Origin: Planctomycetia bacterium | GTDB lineage: Bacteria; Planctomycetota; Planctomycetia; Pirellulales; S012-138 | Length of the DNA stretch: 45,690 nucleotides | Assembly: GCA_016177915.1 (NCBI GenBank) | Contig: JACOUI010000315.1 | Location: 1-45,690 of the forward strand | Direction of reading: 5' to 3' | Shown: one piece after another, positions 1 to 7,886 of the stretch | Layout: every line of letters starts with the position of its first letter | How positions within the stretch are numbered: the stretch's first letter is position 1 | Translations under genes and position numbers: made by a program | The notes under the pieces: model-generated | The model's database searches: none | The model's input: only the letters and a program-made list of their open reading frames with translations | Told to the model about the DNA's origin: nothing

Positions 1-763
1 ACTCGTAAATGTCCAGGTACAGCCAGAGGGGGTCCAGCTCGGCGATGCGGTAGAGCATGTCGCCTTCCGCGACGTACTGTTGCTCGCGGATGTTCTTCTC
101 GATGACCACGCCGCCGATCGGGGCGTAAACGGTCAGGTGCGTCTGCACCTTCCCCGTCTTTTCGATTTCCGCGATCTGCTCCGGGAGGATCCCCAGCAAC
201 CGCAGCTTGGTGCGCGAGGCTTCGATGGCCGCCGTGTAGAACCGGCGGTCGCCCGTGGCTTTTTCGGCCGCCTCCAGGGTGCGAATCAATTCGGCCTGCG
301 TCTGATACAAATCCGGGCTGTAGATGTCGACCAAATGGTTGTTCTTCTTCACCTTGACGCCGGTAAAGTCGGCATAGACGCGGTCAACCCGGCCGGCGAT
401 CCGCGCCGTGATGAACGCGACGCGGGCCTCGTTGTAGTCCAGCTTCCCGACCGTGCGGATTTCCTTGAACACCTCACGGTATGCGGCGGGTTCGGTCACG
501 AGGCCTGCCTGCTGCTCCATGCGCTTCTGCTCTGAAGCGAGCTGTGACACCCGGACCAGCGTCATCCCGCAAATCGGGCAGCGTCCCGGTTTGGGGAGCC
601 GCACCTGCGGATGCATCGAGCAGGTCCACACCTCTTCGCCGGCCAGCTCCTGCCCGGTTTGCGGCGACCAAATGCCCAGGACCAAAAGCAGTCCCCCGAT
701 GACCAAAAGAGGGACCGCAACGGCCGAGACGTGACCGCCGAACTTCGCGATGAACTGTTTCAT
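1..763 (-). CDS. Metal-efflux RND periplasmic adaptor (CusB/HlyD type), 3' end outside window
   Basis: The reading frame opens at an ATG at 763 behind a GAGGGG ribosome site and runs off the left edge, so about 254 residues are visible. An N-terminal membrane segment (residues about 12-32) is followed by a heavy-metal-binding motif of the type W-T-C-S-M-H-P...C-P-I-C-G-M at about residues 47-68, then the start of a barrel-sandwich/hairpin adaptor domain (around V-Y-A-D-F-T-G). This matches CusB-like membrane fusion proteins that link an RND pump to an outer membrane factor and pass metal ions to it. The pump gene would lie beyond the left edge. The TolC-type gene starting at 1382 on the other strand may be its partner. 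Family is clear; metal specificity (Cu/Ag versus others) is inferred. Confidence 0.9.
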   Translation of the reverse strand, partial: MKQFIAKFGGHVSAVAVPLLVIGGLLLVLGIWSPQTGQELAGEEVWTCSMHPQVRLPKPGRCPICGMTLVRVSQLASEQKRMEQQAGLVTEPAAYREVFKEIRTVGKLDYNEARVAFITARIAGRVDRVYADFTGVKVKKNNHLVDIYSPDLYQTQAELIRTLEAAEKATGDRRFYTAAIEASRTKLRLLGILPEQIAEIEKTGKVQTHLTVYAPIGGVVIEKNIREQQYVAEGDMLYRIAELDPLWLYLDIYE

Positions 764-780
764 GATTGACCCCTCGCTTG

Positions 781-1020
781 TCAGCTTCCGGTGTGAGGAG
801 GTTTCGGGTTCTCCGGGTCGCTATTGCCCATTCTCCCTGAAGAACCGCGCTTTGGCCAATTGAAGACTTCGATCACGGTGACGGGGGTCAGCGCCAGCGC
901 CACGATTGTGACCCATTCCAGGACACTGTGCGCCGGCACGTCAAAGACGCGCTGCGTGAAGGGGACCACGGCGATGCCCTCGCATGGGAGCGCGCAGAAT
1001 TGTGCGCCCCAAGGAGCCAA
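781..1020 (-). pseudogene. C-terminal remnant of a cation-transporting P-type ATPase
   Basis: The minus-strand frame has no good ATG or ribosome site at its 5' end and ends in TGA at 781-783, just upstream of the adaptor gene. Its last 60 residues read V-P-F-T-Q-R-V-F-D-V-P...L-E-W-V-T-I-V-A-L-A-L-T-P-V-T-V-I-E. This resembles the last two membrane helices of the P-type ATPase C-terminal domain, in which V-P-F-x-x-x-x-F is followed by a helix ending in a V-E motif. No ATP-binding, phosphorylation (DKTGT) or metal-site sequences are present upstream. I read it as the tail of a gene whose body was deleted. Recognition is by pattern only. Confidence 0.5.
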
Positions 1021-1381
1021 GTCGGTGTATAACCGTCACAAGGCCGCAATGGCTAACCACTTGTGCTATCGAGTTGCCAGTGAGCGGTCCGGCACGGTGA
1101 TTGCTCCGTTCGTCGCCGAGCACTTTCTCGAATCGCCCCCAACGGCACTGCCGGCGGATGCGGTGCGCTGTGCCGGGGTGGAACATTCGGCACGATCGGC
1201 GCGACCGGACCGGTGCCGTCGATCCAGCCGCATTCACCCGGCGTGCCGGCAAAAGTGGTTTTCGCCGAATTCCGATAAGAAGCAGCAGCACCGGTTTATT
1301 GGGCACACGTGGCATGCCTACACGCCGTCGGGCGATTCTCAAAGGGATCGCCCGCCGACCTGGTCTCACAGGAAATCTCTC
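1021..1381. other. Intergenic region between divergent efflux genes, nothing recognised
   Basis: This 360-bp stretch separates the ATPase remnant from the TolC-type gene. A plus-strand frame stays open across it, but its residue pattern before the lipoprotein signal at 1382 resembles no protein domain. It probably holds the promoter of the plus-strand gene; I could not identify a convincing -35/-10 pair. Confidence 0.4.
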
Positions 1382-2962
1382 ATGTCCGCCGGACCGGTTT
1401 TGGCGGTGCGGTGGCGAATCGCGCCGGGACTGGTTTGTCTCGCTGGTGCCGCGCTCACGGCGCTCAGTGGCTGCCAGGCCGCCCGCGCCATTCGCGACCC
1501 GGAATATGCACCGCTGGCGGCCCTGCCGTCGACGGCGATCATCTCCGAAGCCTCGGTAGTCTCGGCCACGATGCCGCAGGCCCCCAGCCTGGCCGGCCCG
1601 CATCCGGTCGACGAATACGTCGCCATCGCCCTCGCGCAGAACCCCCAGGTGCAGGCCAAGCGGAAGCGCGTGGAGGCAGCAGCCCTGCGCATTCCCCAGG
1701 CCGCCAGTTTGAAAGATCCGATGCTGGACGCCACGGGATACCCGTTCTTCCCCAACGTGCCGCAGACGGCGTCCGGGCGGAAAACGGTGGATTTGATGGT
1801 TTCGCAGGAGGTTCCCTGGCCGGGCAAGCTGGGCACGCAAGGGGACATGGCCGAGGCGGAAACAAACATGGCCAGGGCCGAGTTGGTTGCTGCCGAGCTG
1901 GAGGTCGTCGAACAGGTCAAGCGGGCCTATTACGAATTGTACTTCGTGCAGAAGTCGATCGAGATTACCGAGGAAAGCCGAAGGCTCGCGGTTCGTCTGA
2001 GGGAGCTGGTCGAGCCGAAGGTCAAAACCGGGGCGAGCCTGCAGGATCTGTACCGCGTGGAACTCCAGGTCTTGGACTTCGATAACGACCTGATTCGGTT
2101 GCGGCAAGAGCTTCAAAGCGGACAGGCCCGACTGGCGCGCTTGCTGCACGTTTCTCCCGACACGCCGCTGCGGGCGCTGCCGACGCTGTCGGAAGCGGCA
2201 TCGTCGGGGGAGTTGCAACAGCTTTACCAGCAGGCGATCCTGGCCCGCCCCGAATTGCACGCTCAGCTTGCCGCCGTGCAGCGCGACCGCTTTGCCACCG
2301 ACCTGTCGAGGCTGCAGTATTACCCCGACGTCAGGTTTGACTTCGGCTGGGGAGAGATGACAACGAGCAAAGCCCTGGCCCCCACGGCCGACGGCATCGA
2401 CGATTTGAGCATCGGCTTGGCGGCCAACATTCCAATCTATCGTCAGCGGCTGGACGCGGGCGTTCGGGAAGCCGAGGCCAAGGCCGTGGCCAGCGCACGC
2501 GAATACGACGATCTTCGCGACCGTACCCAGGAGGAAGTCAAAGACCTGTTCGCTCAAGCCACAAGCCAGCAGGCGATGCTGCAGTTGTTCCGCAGGGACA
2601 TCGTGCCCAAGGCCGAGCAGACGCTGGAACTGTCGATCGCCGCCTACACGGCGCAGAAAGTCGACATTCTCCAGGTGATCGACAACTGGCAGCAGCTTTT
2701 GCGCTACCAGATCGCGCAACAACGGTTGGAGGCACAACTTCGGCAAACGTTGGCGACACTGGAGCGAGTCGTGGGAGGCATCCTGCCGTCACCGCCTCCC
2801 CAGCCGCCGGACGAGGCCGTGCCGGCACCGCCGCCGGAGGGAGCCGCAAGAACCAGGAATCAGACCGACTCGCCAGCCTGGCCGCTGGTCTCGCCTTCGC
2901 CAAGCGGGCACGTCGGAGCCGCCGTTCACGGCAGACCGTCCGACGCCGGCACGCGCGGTTGA
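1382..2962 (+). CDS. TolC-family outer membrane efflux lipoprotein (CusC/CzcC-like)
   Basis: A 526-residue protein. The start at 1382 is chosen over upstream in-frame codons because it follows an AGGAAA ribosome site and begins a lipoprotein signal: hydrophobic segment, then L-S-G-C with the lipidated Cys near residue 31. The body has the two repeated outer-membrane-factor halves, with typical phrases such as A-L-A-Q-N-P-Q-V near residue 85 and the A-Q-K-V-D-I-L-Q-V-I-D-N-W stretch in the second half. The C-terminus is Pro-rich. It would form the outer membrane duct of a tripartite metal pump, probably with the adaptor encoded to its left. Length is a little over the usual 450-480 because of the N- and C-terminal extensions. 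Confidence 0.88.
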   Translation: MSAGPVLAVRWRIAPGLVCLAGAALTALSGCQAARAIRDPEYAPLAALPSTAIISEASVVSATMPQAPSLAGPHPVDEYVAIALAQNPQVQAKRKRVEAAALRIPQAASLKDPMLDATGYPFFPNVPQTASGRKTVDLMVSQEVPWPGKLGTQGDMAEAETNMARAELVAAELEVVEQVKRAYYELYFVQKSIEITEESRRLAVRLRELVEPKVKTGASLQDLYRVELQVLDFDNDLIRLRQELQSGQARLARLLHVSPDTPLRALPTLSEAASSGELQQLYQQAILARPELHAQLAAVQRDRFATDLSRLQYYPDVRFDFGWGEMTTSKALAPTADGIDDLSIGLAANIPIYRQRLDAGVREAEAKAVASAREYDDLRDRTQEEVKDLFAQATSQQAMLQLFRRDIVPKAEQTLELSIAAYTAQKVDILQVIDNWQQLLRYQIAQQRLEAQLRQTLATLERVVGGILPSPPPQPPDEAVPAPPPEGAARTRNQTDSPAWPLVSPSPSGHVGAAVHGRPSDAGTRG

Positions 2963-2993
2963 CAGTTGCGCGCGACTACAGGGAGGAACTTCG

Positions 2994-3266
2994 ATGTTCA
3001 CTAGACGATGGATCGGCCGCACGGTTGTGGTCATGTTGGCGGCGTTGTCCGCGGCGGGCTGCGCTCCGCAATACCACTGGTACTCCAATCCGTGCTGTTG
3101 CATTCCGTACGACTACCCTCCCGCCGCGCCGCTTCCGTACACGACCTATTGCGGCTGCCCGACGCCCGTCGCGTCGTGCTACGAAATGCGCAAGGAAGAA
3201 TCGATGCCCAGAGACGCCGCGGCGCCCCCGTCTTCAAGCTACGAACCGGGCCGCGCCAACCCGTAG
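2994..3266 (+). CDS. Small Cys/Tyr/Pro-rich lipoprotein, unknown function
   Basis: 90 residues, starting 31 bp after the TolC-type gene with a GGGAGGA ribosome site, so probably cotranscribed with it. Residues 1-22 form a lipoprotein signal ending A-A-G-C. The rest is rich in Cys (including a C-C-C run), Tyr and Pro, a composition suiting surface metal binding or disulfide cross-linking. I recognise no named family. Its position behind an efflux duct suggests an accessory role in metal tolerance; this is inference. Confidence 0.7.
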   Translation: MFTRRWIGRTVVVMLAALSAAGCAPQYHWYSNPCCCIPYDYPPAAPLPYTTYCGCPTPVASCYEMRKEESMPRDAAAPPSSSYEPGRANP

Positions 3267-3372
3267 GTGCCAACGTAGCACAGGTACGTGATTCATAGTC
3301 CGTCGGGTGTTCGGCCCGCCGTCTGTGCCGGAAAGGGCCGTCTCCAAAGCAGTCCGCATCGCTGGCTCGCTG

Positions 3373-3630
3373 CTAACGGCCGACTTCGCCCAGATACTTC
3401 TCCGGGTTCTGTTGCAACTCCTCGATGCATCCCTTGCAACAGACGAACACGTCTCGGTCTCGCACGCGAACTTTGATCGGCGTGCCGTGGTCGCCGAGCG
3501 ATTCGCCGGTGACGGGGCAGATACGCTGAGCTAGCGCCGCCGGGCGATCGGAGGGCGAGAGCTTCAAGAGTCCCTCCGGAAGCGCGCGATCGACTGCCTG
3601 CGAAGCCGCGGCCGGAGTGTTCGTTTGACA
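3373..3630 (-). pseudogene. Fragment with one CPVTG...VCCxxC metal-binding module (C-terminal piece)
   Basis: The minus frame is open from 3630 (just after a TGA at 3633-3631) to a stop at 3373. It encodes a linker rich in Ala/Ser/Gln, then the module L-S-P-S-D-R...C-P-V-T-G-E-S-L-G...V-F-V-C-C-K-G-C-I-E-E-L-Q-Q-N-P-E-K-Y-L. It is closely similar to the module ending the gene at 4025-5011 and to those on the opposite strand at 3651-4020. There is no credible start with a ribosome site, so I treat it as the detached 3' end of a multi-module gene. It could instead be expressed as a 64-residue protein from an ATG at 3567. Confidence 0.6.
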
Positions 3631-3650
3631 TCACCAGGTTCCGGCCGGAG

Positions 3651-4020
3651 GTCGTGGTCACCAGAATCACCGATCAGAACCTCGACGGGATTGGACGGCA
3701 GAAGACGTGTCCGGTGATGGGCGAGACGCTGGGACAGCACGGCGACGTCGTCAAGGTCCTCGTGGACGGGCTGCCCATCTACCTGTGCTGTGAAAGCTGC
3801 GTCGACAAGCTCAAGCAGGATCCGCTTACCGTCCTGGCAAGGCTCAGCGTCGGCACGGGAGAGCAGGAGAAGCCCGCAGCCGGCAAGATCACCGTAGCCC
3901 AGGCCGCGGCGGCCGACCGCGAGGCGATTGCTGCGCAGGGCAACTGCCCGGTCATGGGGAAGCCGCTCGGATCGCCCGCAATGGAGCGCAAGGTGACTTA
4001 CGCCGCCGCCGGCATCGCTC
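3651..4020 (+). pseudogene. Inverted internal fragment with two CPVMG metal-binding modules
   Basis: On the plus strand the frame encodes I-T-D-Q-N...C-P-V-M-G-E-T-L-G...Y-L-C-C-E-S-C-V-D-K-L, then a linker and A-A-D-R-E-A-I-A...C-P-V-M-G-K-P-L-G, where homology stops without the expected second CC motif. The same kind of module occurs on the minus strand on both sides (3373-3630 and 4025-5011). The piece has no start codon with a ribosome site and no natural end. The simplest reading is that it is an inverted internal part of one gene that originally ran leftward from 5011 to 3373. Confidence 0.55.
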
Positions 4021-4024
4021 AGCG

Positions 4025-5011
4025 TTACGGAGTAGCTTTCAGATCCTTGACGCAGTCGTCGCAACAGACGAACACTTCACGCCCTGCGAGCCGAACTTTG
4101 ACCGGCTTGCCGTTGGCGCCCAGCAAATCGCCGGTCACAGGGCACGTGCGCTGGGCCAGTGCTGCCCGTTGATCGGCGGGGCTGAGTTGGGCAATTCCGC
4201 GCATGGACGACGGAATCGCCAGGCCGAGCGCGCTCGCGGCCGTCCGCCGACCTTCCTCAGTTGAAACGGCCGGCGCGGAAGGGGCGACCGCCTCGCTTGT
4301 GACCGCCGTGTCGACGACCTCGCGCTGTGCAACCGGGGCATCCTCGATGGCCCAGGGCCGCTCCTCGTCGGACAGAACGTGTCGAACCGACGGGACTGCC
4401 AATTGCGGGCCAAGCTGGGTGAAGGGCGCGACGGTCTCGAAAGCCGCACCTCCCTGCACAGGCGTGGAACTGGGCTGACGCCCGTTCGGCTCACGGCGCA
4501 GGGTCGTGAATTGCGTGCCTGTGTCGGAGCTCCGCGGTGAACCACCATTCGGCAGTGCTTGCGACGGCTGTGGAACCGCTGGCGGGGTCGGCTCAACCCT
4601 TCGCTGCTGGTACGGTTGATCCAATCGCTGGGCGGGAGCGTACCCCGGTCCGCTGGGCGAGCTGTAAATCACCGACGGGCTGCAGTACGTGGGATACCCG
4701 TAGTACGAGTACGTCGAGTAGCTCGGGTAGCCATAGTAGCTGGGGTAGTAGCTATAGTAGCTCGGGTACGAGTAATGGTAATGCCCGTAGGACGGGTAAC
4801 CGTAGTGCGAGTACGAGTAGTGGTGATGGTGACCGTAATCGTGGAACCCGTGTCCCAATCCGAAGCCGGCGTGGAATCCCGAATGGCCGACGTGGAATCC
4901 GGAATGGTGGCCATGACCGTGATGATGGTGCCCACCACCGGCCAACGCGACACCGCCCACTGCGAATACGACCAGGGCCGTCGCGGCCAGCAGAGCAGTG
5001 AATCGGTTCAT
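4025..5011 (-). CDS. Exported His/Tyr/Gly-rich protein with a CPVTG...VCCDDC module, probably truncated
   Basis: 328 residues. The start at 5011 (M-N-R-F-T-A-L-L) is preferred over 5029 because it follows AAAGGAAAC and begins a clean signal peptide ending near A-L-A-G. After it come a His-rich stretch, a repeat region of Gly-Tyr-Pro-Ser-Tyr units (to about residue 125), a long low-complexity linker, and one module with C-P-V-T-G near residue 290 and V-F-V-C-C-D-D-C about 25 residues later. The protein stops at K-A-T-P, where the related module at 3373 continues E-K-Y-L. The paired Cys motifs and His tract suggest metal binding outside the cytoplasm. The 3' end is probably a rearrangement breakpoint. 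Confidence 0.75.
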   Translation of the reverse strand: MNRFTALLAATALVVFAVGGVALAGGGHHHHGHGHHSGFHVGHSGFHAGFGLGHGFHDYGHHHHYSYSHYGYPSYGHYHYSYPSYYSYYPSYYGYPSYSTYSYYGYPTYCSPSVIYSSPSGPGYAPAQRLDQPYQQRRVEPTPPAVPQPSQALPNGGSPRSSDTGTQFTTLRREPNGRQPSSTPVQGGAAFETVAPFTQLGPQLAVPSVRHVLSDEERPWAIEDAPVAQREVVDTAVTSEAVAPSAPAVSTEEGRRTAASALGLAIPSSMRGIAQLSPADQRAALAQRTCPVTGDLLGANGKPVKVRLAGREVFVCCDDCVKDLKATP

Positions 5012-5086
5012 GGCGATGTTTCCTTTCAAATTGACAGGCTGCGAGCCTGCTGCGGGGTCCCAAGCTGTCGACCTGCTTGGTTTCCG

Positions 5087-6463
5087 CTAGTGGCGGTGAT
5101 CGTCCCTGTGGTGTTCCATCAAGTATCGACGATAGTGAAGTTCTTTCTGCAAGGCGGCCCGCTGGCGGCTGTGCTCGTGCAGCGCCCCGCGTTCGATCAA
5201 ATCCTGCAGCTCGCGGGCGTAGTGCTCGAACATGAACGCCTTGTTGACGAAGTCCTGGTCGCGGCTGGACCAGGCGACCTGCTTGAGCTGCGGAAAATCG
5301 CGGCGCTGAATCTGCTGGACCTCGGCAGCCAGTCGGTAATCCATACCCTGCACGGCCAGGGCGATCTTGTCCACGGCTTCGACAAGCCGCGCGTACGCCA
5401 GCACCGGGCCGGGTTCGGCGGTCGCTGCCGCCGCGCGTTCGATGTTCACCGCCTGTTCCTCTTTGATTCGCTCCGCGCTGGAAATGTCGTCGTACGTCAG
5501 GGAGCCGGATAGTGCCAGCGTGCCGCTCCCGGCAGCGCCGGAACGGACGGCGAACTTGACAAGCAGCACGCGCTCTTCGCCGCTGGCCAAGTCGCCTAGC
5601 GTCAACTCCAGCTTGTCGGGCTTCAGCGGCTCGTCGCGACCGAACACCTGCATGGGCTCGACGCCTGCCGGCAGGCCGATGTTGAGCTTGGCGTTTTGGG
5701 CCACGACGGCCAACAAAGCACCCAGCTCTTTTTCAAATGCGGAGGGGATTTCGTCCGGCTTGGCGACGTGGACGTACCGGCCACCGCCCGCGTCGGCAAC
5801 CCGGCTCAGCAACGCTTCGTTGTACTCCGTGCCGACGCCGATCGTGGACACTGAAATGCCGCGCTGCGTGCAACGCTCCACCAGCCGCACGAGCGCGCCC
5901 GGGTCCGTGACTCCGCGGTTGGCCAGCCCATCGGTCAGGAGGATGACGTGGTGCAGGCCCTGCTGGTCGAGCCGTCCGTGAAGCTGCGCGCAGCCTTCCA
6001 TCAGCCCGCCGCTGAGATTGGTGTAACCGTCGGCGTACAACTCGTCGATGCGGTGGTGCAGATACTCCCGGTTCACGACGGAGTGCAAGGGTGCGAGCGT
6101 CTGGACCTCGTGGTTGTACGCCACGAGGGCCACGTGGTCTGGCTTCGTCAGGTTGTCGACGACGAGATGCCCCGCCTGACGCAGATACCCAATTTTGGCC
6201 TCTTCCTTCATCGACCCGGACCGGTCGAACACCAGGGCGAGGTTGAGGGGCTGCCGCTTCGTTTCGACAGCTGCCGCTTTGACGCGAATTCGCGCGTAGA
6301 ACGTGGAGTCGTTTGTCCCCAGCACGTTGTGGCTGGATTCGACCTGCCAGGTCACCGTTGGCTGCTCGCCGCGGGCCGGATCGTCGGCAGGCAGAGGGCC
6401 CGCCGTTAATGCAGCGCACAAAGCGGTCGCTGTGAGGACGAAGAGTCGGACTGCACGATCCAT
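5087..6463 (-). CDS. Secreted VWA-domain protein (YfbK-like)
   Basis: 458 residues. The start at 6463 follows AGGAG and opens a signal peptide (M-D-R-A-V-R-L-F-V-L...); a longer upstream frame is non-coding in pattern. The von Willebrand A domain covers about residues 75-260, with an intact metal-ion-dependent adhesion site: D-R-S-G-S, a Thr in the N-L-S-G-G-L region and an Asp in I-L-L-T-D-G-L-A-N. It is followed by a beta-rich domain and a helical tail rich in His, Arg and Gln that ends H-H-R-D-D-H-R-H. The family binds partner proteins at the cell surface. Substrate is unknown. It lies 75 bp upstream of the His/Tyr-rich gene and reads in the same direction. Confidence 0.85.
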   Translation of the reverse strand: MDRAVRLFVLTATALCAALTAGPLPADDPARGEQPTVTWQVESSHNVLGTNDSTFYARIRVKAAAVETKRQPLNLALVFDRSGSMKEEAKIGYLRQAGHLVVDNLTKPDHVALVAYNHEVQTLAPLHSVVNREYLHHRIDELYADGYTNLSGGLMEGCAQLHGRLDQQGLHHVILLTDGLANRGVTDPGALVRLVERCTQRGISVSTIGVGTEYNEALLSRVADAGGGRYVHVAKPDEIPSAFEKELGALLAVVAQNAKLNIGLPAGVEPMQVFGRDEPLKPDKLELTLGDLASGEERVLLVKFAVRSGAAGSGTLALSGSLTYDDISSAERIKEEQAVNIERAAAATAEPGPVLAYARLVEAVDKIALAVQGMDYRLAAEVQQIQRRDFPQLKQVAWSSRDQDFVNKAFMFEHYARELQDLIERGALHEHSRQRAALQKELHYRRYLMEHHRDDHRH

Positions 6464-7133
6464 GGGTTGGGCTCCTGTTCGATGAAAACCCCGACCCGTG
6501 TCGTTTATTCTACGCTCAGCTAAGGTCCCCAACAAGTTAGGCATTCGGAGGCTCGTTTGGACTCGCGACAGTTTGCGCCTCGGTTTTTTGGGAGGCAGCA
6601 TGCTGGTGCGGTATTCGTCGGCAAATCCGCAGGCGCGGGGGATTTCTTTGGGCCGTCTTGATCGGATTTCGGCCAGAGCGGGTGGATTCCTGCCAAACGC
6701 AGCGCATCCTTCGTGCCTCACCGACTGGCCGGGAGCGATTCCTTGAGGAGACGCGCGTGGCGCCGCCGCCATGGGAACGCAAGTTGCACCGCTTCGCCTG
6801 AGATCGTTGGCGGAAATCACCTGTGCCGGTTGGCGGCTGCGGCGATGCCGCGGAAGAGTGGCGCCTGCGGGTCGGCGCAATGCCAACGACGAGGTGGCCC
6901 ATGATCCTCCTGGGACATTCCGAGGCTGGGCATGGCTGGGGTGGCGTCATCGATTGGTGGGAGATCCATCCAGCCCTGAATCACTTCCCGTGTGGCGATG
7001 GAGAGTCGAGAAAAACCCCATCGTTTGCCTAGCGAACGACTCGCTATCGGCCTCGATCCGATGCCGGCATCAAAGTTGCACTGCTAGCGAACCATGTTGC
7101 GTGAGAAGATCACAAGCGAAGGAGGGTGGCAAA
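6464..7133. other. 670-bp gap without a recognisable gene
   Basis: Several short frames exist, the longest being 69 codons on the plus strand at 6823-7032, but none has both a ribosome site and a familiar pattern. A 6+6 inverted repeat, TAGCGA-ACGAC-TCGCTA, lies at 7030-7046, about 90 bp before the DUF326 start, and could be a regulator site. The run GGTTTTTTGGG near 6582 is not a hairpin terminator. Confidence 0.35.
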
Positions 7134-7487
7134 ATGACGCACGAGCAACACCAAACGTGCATCGAGGCTTGCGTTCGCTGTGCCCAGGAATGCGAGCACT
7201 GTAGCGAGGCCTGCCTGCACGAGGCCTGCCTGCACGAGGCTGACGTCCAGGCCCTGGCCGAGTGCATTCGCCTCGACCGGGACTGCGCCGCGATCTGCTG
7301 GCTGGCCGCGTCGTTGATGAGCCGTGGGTCGCAGTTCATGAGCGAGGTTTGCCGCGTGTGCGCTGAAGCGTGCGACGCCTGCGCAGCGGAATGTGGCAAG
7401 CACGACGACGACCATTGCCAGCGCTGCGCCGGCGAGTGCCGCCGCTGCGCGGACGACTGCCGCCGGATGGCCGGGCAGGCCGTGTGA
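7134..7487 (+). CDS. Four-helix-bundle copper-binding protein (DUF326, Csp-like)
   Basis: 117 residues, starting at 7134 behind GGAGGG. Cys residues recur every three or four positions along the helices (C-I-E-A-C-V-R-C-A-Q-E-C-E-H-C), and the family block C-I-R-L-D-R-D-C-A-A-I-C-W-L-A-A-S-L-M-S-R-G is intact. The end C-A-G-E-C-R-R-C-A-D-D-C-R-R-M-A is also typical. Family members store Cu(I) inside a Cys-lined bundle in the cytosol. There is no signal peptide, so this resembles the cytosolic Csp3 type. A five-residue tandem duplication (E-A-C-L-H at 25-29 and 30-34) adds an extra Cys and changes the spacing in the first hairpin. Confidence 0.9.
   Translation: MTHEQHQTCIEACVRCAQECEHCSEACLHEACLHEADVQALAECIRLDRDCAAICWLAASLMSRGSQFMSEVCRVCAEACDACAAECGKHDDDHCQRCAGECRRCADDCRRMAGQAV
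7206..7235 (+). repeat. Perfect 15-bp tandem duplication inside the DUF326 gene
   Basis: GAGGCCTGCCTGCAC occurs twice in a row, in frame, duplicating E-A-C-L-H. Being exact at the nucleotide level, it is probably recent. Confidence 0.9.
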
Positions 7488-7584
7488 GCTTCGCGCCTTC
7501 GGGAACGAAGGGGTCCATCGTGCGTCAATCAAGAAACGTGATCAGCAACGGGGACGGGCAGATCGGCCAGCTTCGCTCGTGGCG

Positions 7585-7743
7585 ATGGCTTTGAAACGCT
7601 GGTTGTATACCGACTGGATGCCGACCGTGCCGCTGCTGGGAACAGGGTTGTGGCCGCTGTTGCAACTTACGTTGCTTGTGCCCGCCGCCATGTGGATTGC
7701 AAAACGGTGGACGTGCCGCGCGTGCCTCGTGCCGCCAAAGTGA
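7585..7743 (+). CDS. Small membrane protein, unknown function
   Basis: 52 residues from an ATG at 7585 to a stop at 7743. One strongly hydrophobic segment (P-L-L-G-T-G-L-W-P-L-L-Q-L-T-L-L-V-P-A-A-M-W-I-A) is followed by a short tail with C-R-A-C. The ribosome site is weak. It lies between the DUF326 gene and merR in the same orientation, so it may belong to the metal-response cluster. I do not recognise the family; a start further upstream in the same frame is possible. Confidence 0.45.
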   Translation: MALKRWLYTDWMPTVPLLGTGLWPLLQLTLLVPAAMWIAKRWTCRACLVPPK

Positions 7744-7833
7744 ATTGACGGTTTTCTTTCCGCGAGCGGGCACGGCACGGCCTCGCCTCCTTGCCTGTCA
7801 GGACCGCGGCGCTTGCGATTTCCGCCCGTGGTC

Positions 7834-7865
7834 TTGACTCCGTACTATGGTACGGAGTGGATAAT
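7834..7865 (+). promoter_or_regulatory. MerR-type promoter and operator
   Basis: TTGACT at 7834-7839 and GATAAT at 7860-7865 are separated by 20 bp, the overlong spacer typical of MerR-activated promoters. Between them lies a perfect 9-4-9 palindrome, ACTCCGTAC-TATG-GTACGGAGT (7837-7858), very close to the classical mer operator. It sits 22 bp before merR and reads toward it, so merR and the genes after it are probably one autoregulated unit. Confidence 0.85.
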
Positions 7866-7886
7866 GGCATTCAGAAGGAGGCTCCG

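Noticed and set aside
824-1381. Upstream extension of the TolC-type protein to 824
   Set aside because: The extension is not domain-like and crosses the ATPase remnant; a lipoprotein signal with a ribosome site begins at 1382.
941-2746. A 601-codon open frame on the minus strand
   Set aside because: It is antisense to the TolC-type gene, has no ribosome site or domain pattern, and reflects high GC.
6823-7032. 69-codon plus-strand frame before the DUF326 gene
   Set aside because: No good ribosome site and no familiar residue pattern; left as part of the gap.
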